Source: Flavobacterium sufflavum (GTDB lineage Bacteria; Bacteroidota; Bacteroidia; Flavobacteriales; Flavobacteriaceae). Taken from it: a DNA stretch of 64,000 bases. This document shows, piece by piece, positions 63,766 through 64,000 of this stretch (positions are counted from its first letter, which is position 1; every line of letters begins with the position of its first letter). The notes under the pieces were generated by a model, which was not told the origin of the DNA, ran no database searches, and was given only the letters and a program-made list of their open reading frames with translations. A program made the position numbers and the translations under genes. The stretch spans positions 124,001 to 188,000 of the forward strand of contig NZ_SACJ01000002.1 in the NCBI RefSeq assembly GCF_004016525.1, read 5' to 3'.

Positions 63766-63832
63766 AAAAATTCCAAATTCCAACTGTCACACTGAGCTTG
63801 TCGAAGTGTTATTGGGATTTGGAATTTTTTTA
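63766..63832 (+). terminator. Long hairpin repeat after the YugP gene, copy 2
   Basis: AAAAATTCCAAATTCCAA and TTGGGATTTGGAATTTTTTT (one G-U) enclose TGTCACACTGAGCTTGTCGA. It matches copy 1 at 62894-62957 almost entirely and ends in T7. Confidence 0.78.
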
Positions 63833-63849
63833 TTGAATATTTTGGGCTG

Positions 63850-64000
63850 TTATTGAGGCATATTTTGTTGCTGCCATTGTACTAAAAGGGCAACCTGGTC
63901 ATTAGTTAAAGCTGGTTTTTTGTTTACAGGAGGCATAAATTTACGGTCGTCCTGAGGTAATTTTACACGGGCAATTATAGCTGTAATATGTGCTTTTACC
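63850..64000 (-). CDS. C-terminal end of a probable cytochrome c family protein (partial)
   Basis: On the minus strand the frame ending at TAA 63850-63852 gives about 49 residues: VKAHITAIIARVKLPQDD, then RKFMPPVNKKPALTNDQVALLVQWQQQNMPQ. The MPP...ALT-x-x-x-x-x-LL-x-x-W pattern is the C-terminal end of class I cytochrome c or related haem-binding domains, with Met as the probable axial ligand. The CxxCH and start lie beyond the window. Convergent with the YugP gene. Confidence 0.6.
   Translation of the reverse strand, partial: VKAHITAIIARVKLPQDDRKFMPPVNKKPALTNDQVALLVQWQQQNMPQ

Overview
The window looks like a chromosomal segment of a Flavobacterium-like member of the Bacteroidota. Evidence from the sequence is low GC, a Bacteroidota-type -7 box (TAnnTTTG) upstream of several genes, almost no Shine-Dalgarno sequences, a hybrid two-component regulator, a DUF5686 outer-membrane protein, and dispersed palindromic intergenic repeats of a kind I associate with Flavobacterium. 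There is no rRNA, phage, insertion sequence or CRISPR array. One tRNA gene, tRNA-Ala(GGC), was found.

Layout. 0.1-4.0 kb: YceD/rpmF, then fabH-accB-accC (fatty-acid synthesis). 4.1-5.9 kb: an S9 peptidase on the opposite strand. 6.1-8.9 kb: an envelope operon of mtgA, an LpxR-like protein and a formylglycine-generating-enzyme-like lipoprotein with both catalytic cysteines. 9.0-15.6 kb: a hybrid two-component sensor/regulator and a secreted GH31 glycosidase. 15.7-18.4 kb: tRNA-Ala, a crotonase-family enzyme, queD and lpxH. 18.5-24.9 kb (minus): a GT9 glycosyltransferase, an MFS transporter, recJ, a HopJ-family protein, rsmI and a Glu-rich protein. 25-29.3 kb: tdk, a glycine-zipper lipoprotein, rpoN and asnS.

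29.3-34.8 kb is a repeat-rich accessory stretch with a ParE/RelE-type toxin-antitoxin pair, a GH63/MGH1-like glycosidase and a MORN-repeat protein. 34.8-38.1 kb (minus) holds an MscS channel and an MMPL/RND-type exporter. 38.2-44.7 kb is the most distinctive locus: two closely related CPA2 cation/proton antiporters bracket a SugE/Gdx-type SMR exporter and a LytS/LytTR-type two-component pair. 44.8-54.4 kb (minus) holds a DUF5686 protein, frr-pyrH, a patatin, two secreted proteins (one an apparently dead M23 domain), truB-uppP-DUF3098 and ftsX.

54.8-59.6 kb (minus) is a molybdate locus: a ModE-type DNA-binding protein without its ligand domain, an alginate-export-type porin, modA, a separate double-Mop protein, modB and modC. 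Two copies of a roughly 170-220 bp dispersed repeat bracket mop-modB-modC. The window closes with leuS, a YugP-type zinc peptidase between two related hairpin repeats, and the 3' end of a probable cytochrome c gene.

The best candidates for something undescribed are the antiporter/SMR/LytTR cluster and the split-ModE molybdate locus with its own porin. Neither can be proved from sequence alone. Function names come from motif recognition without database searches.
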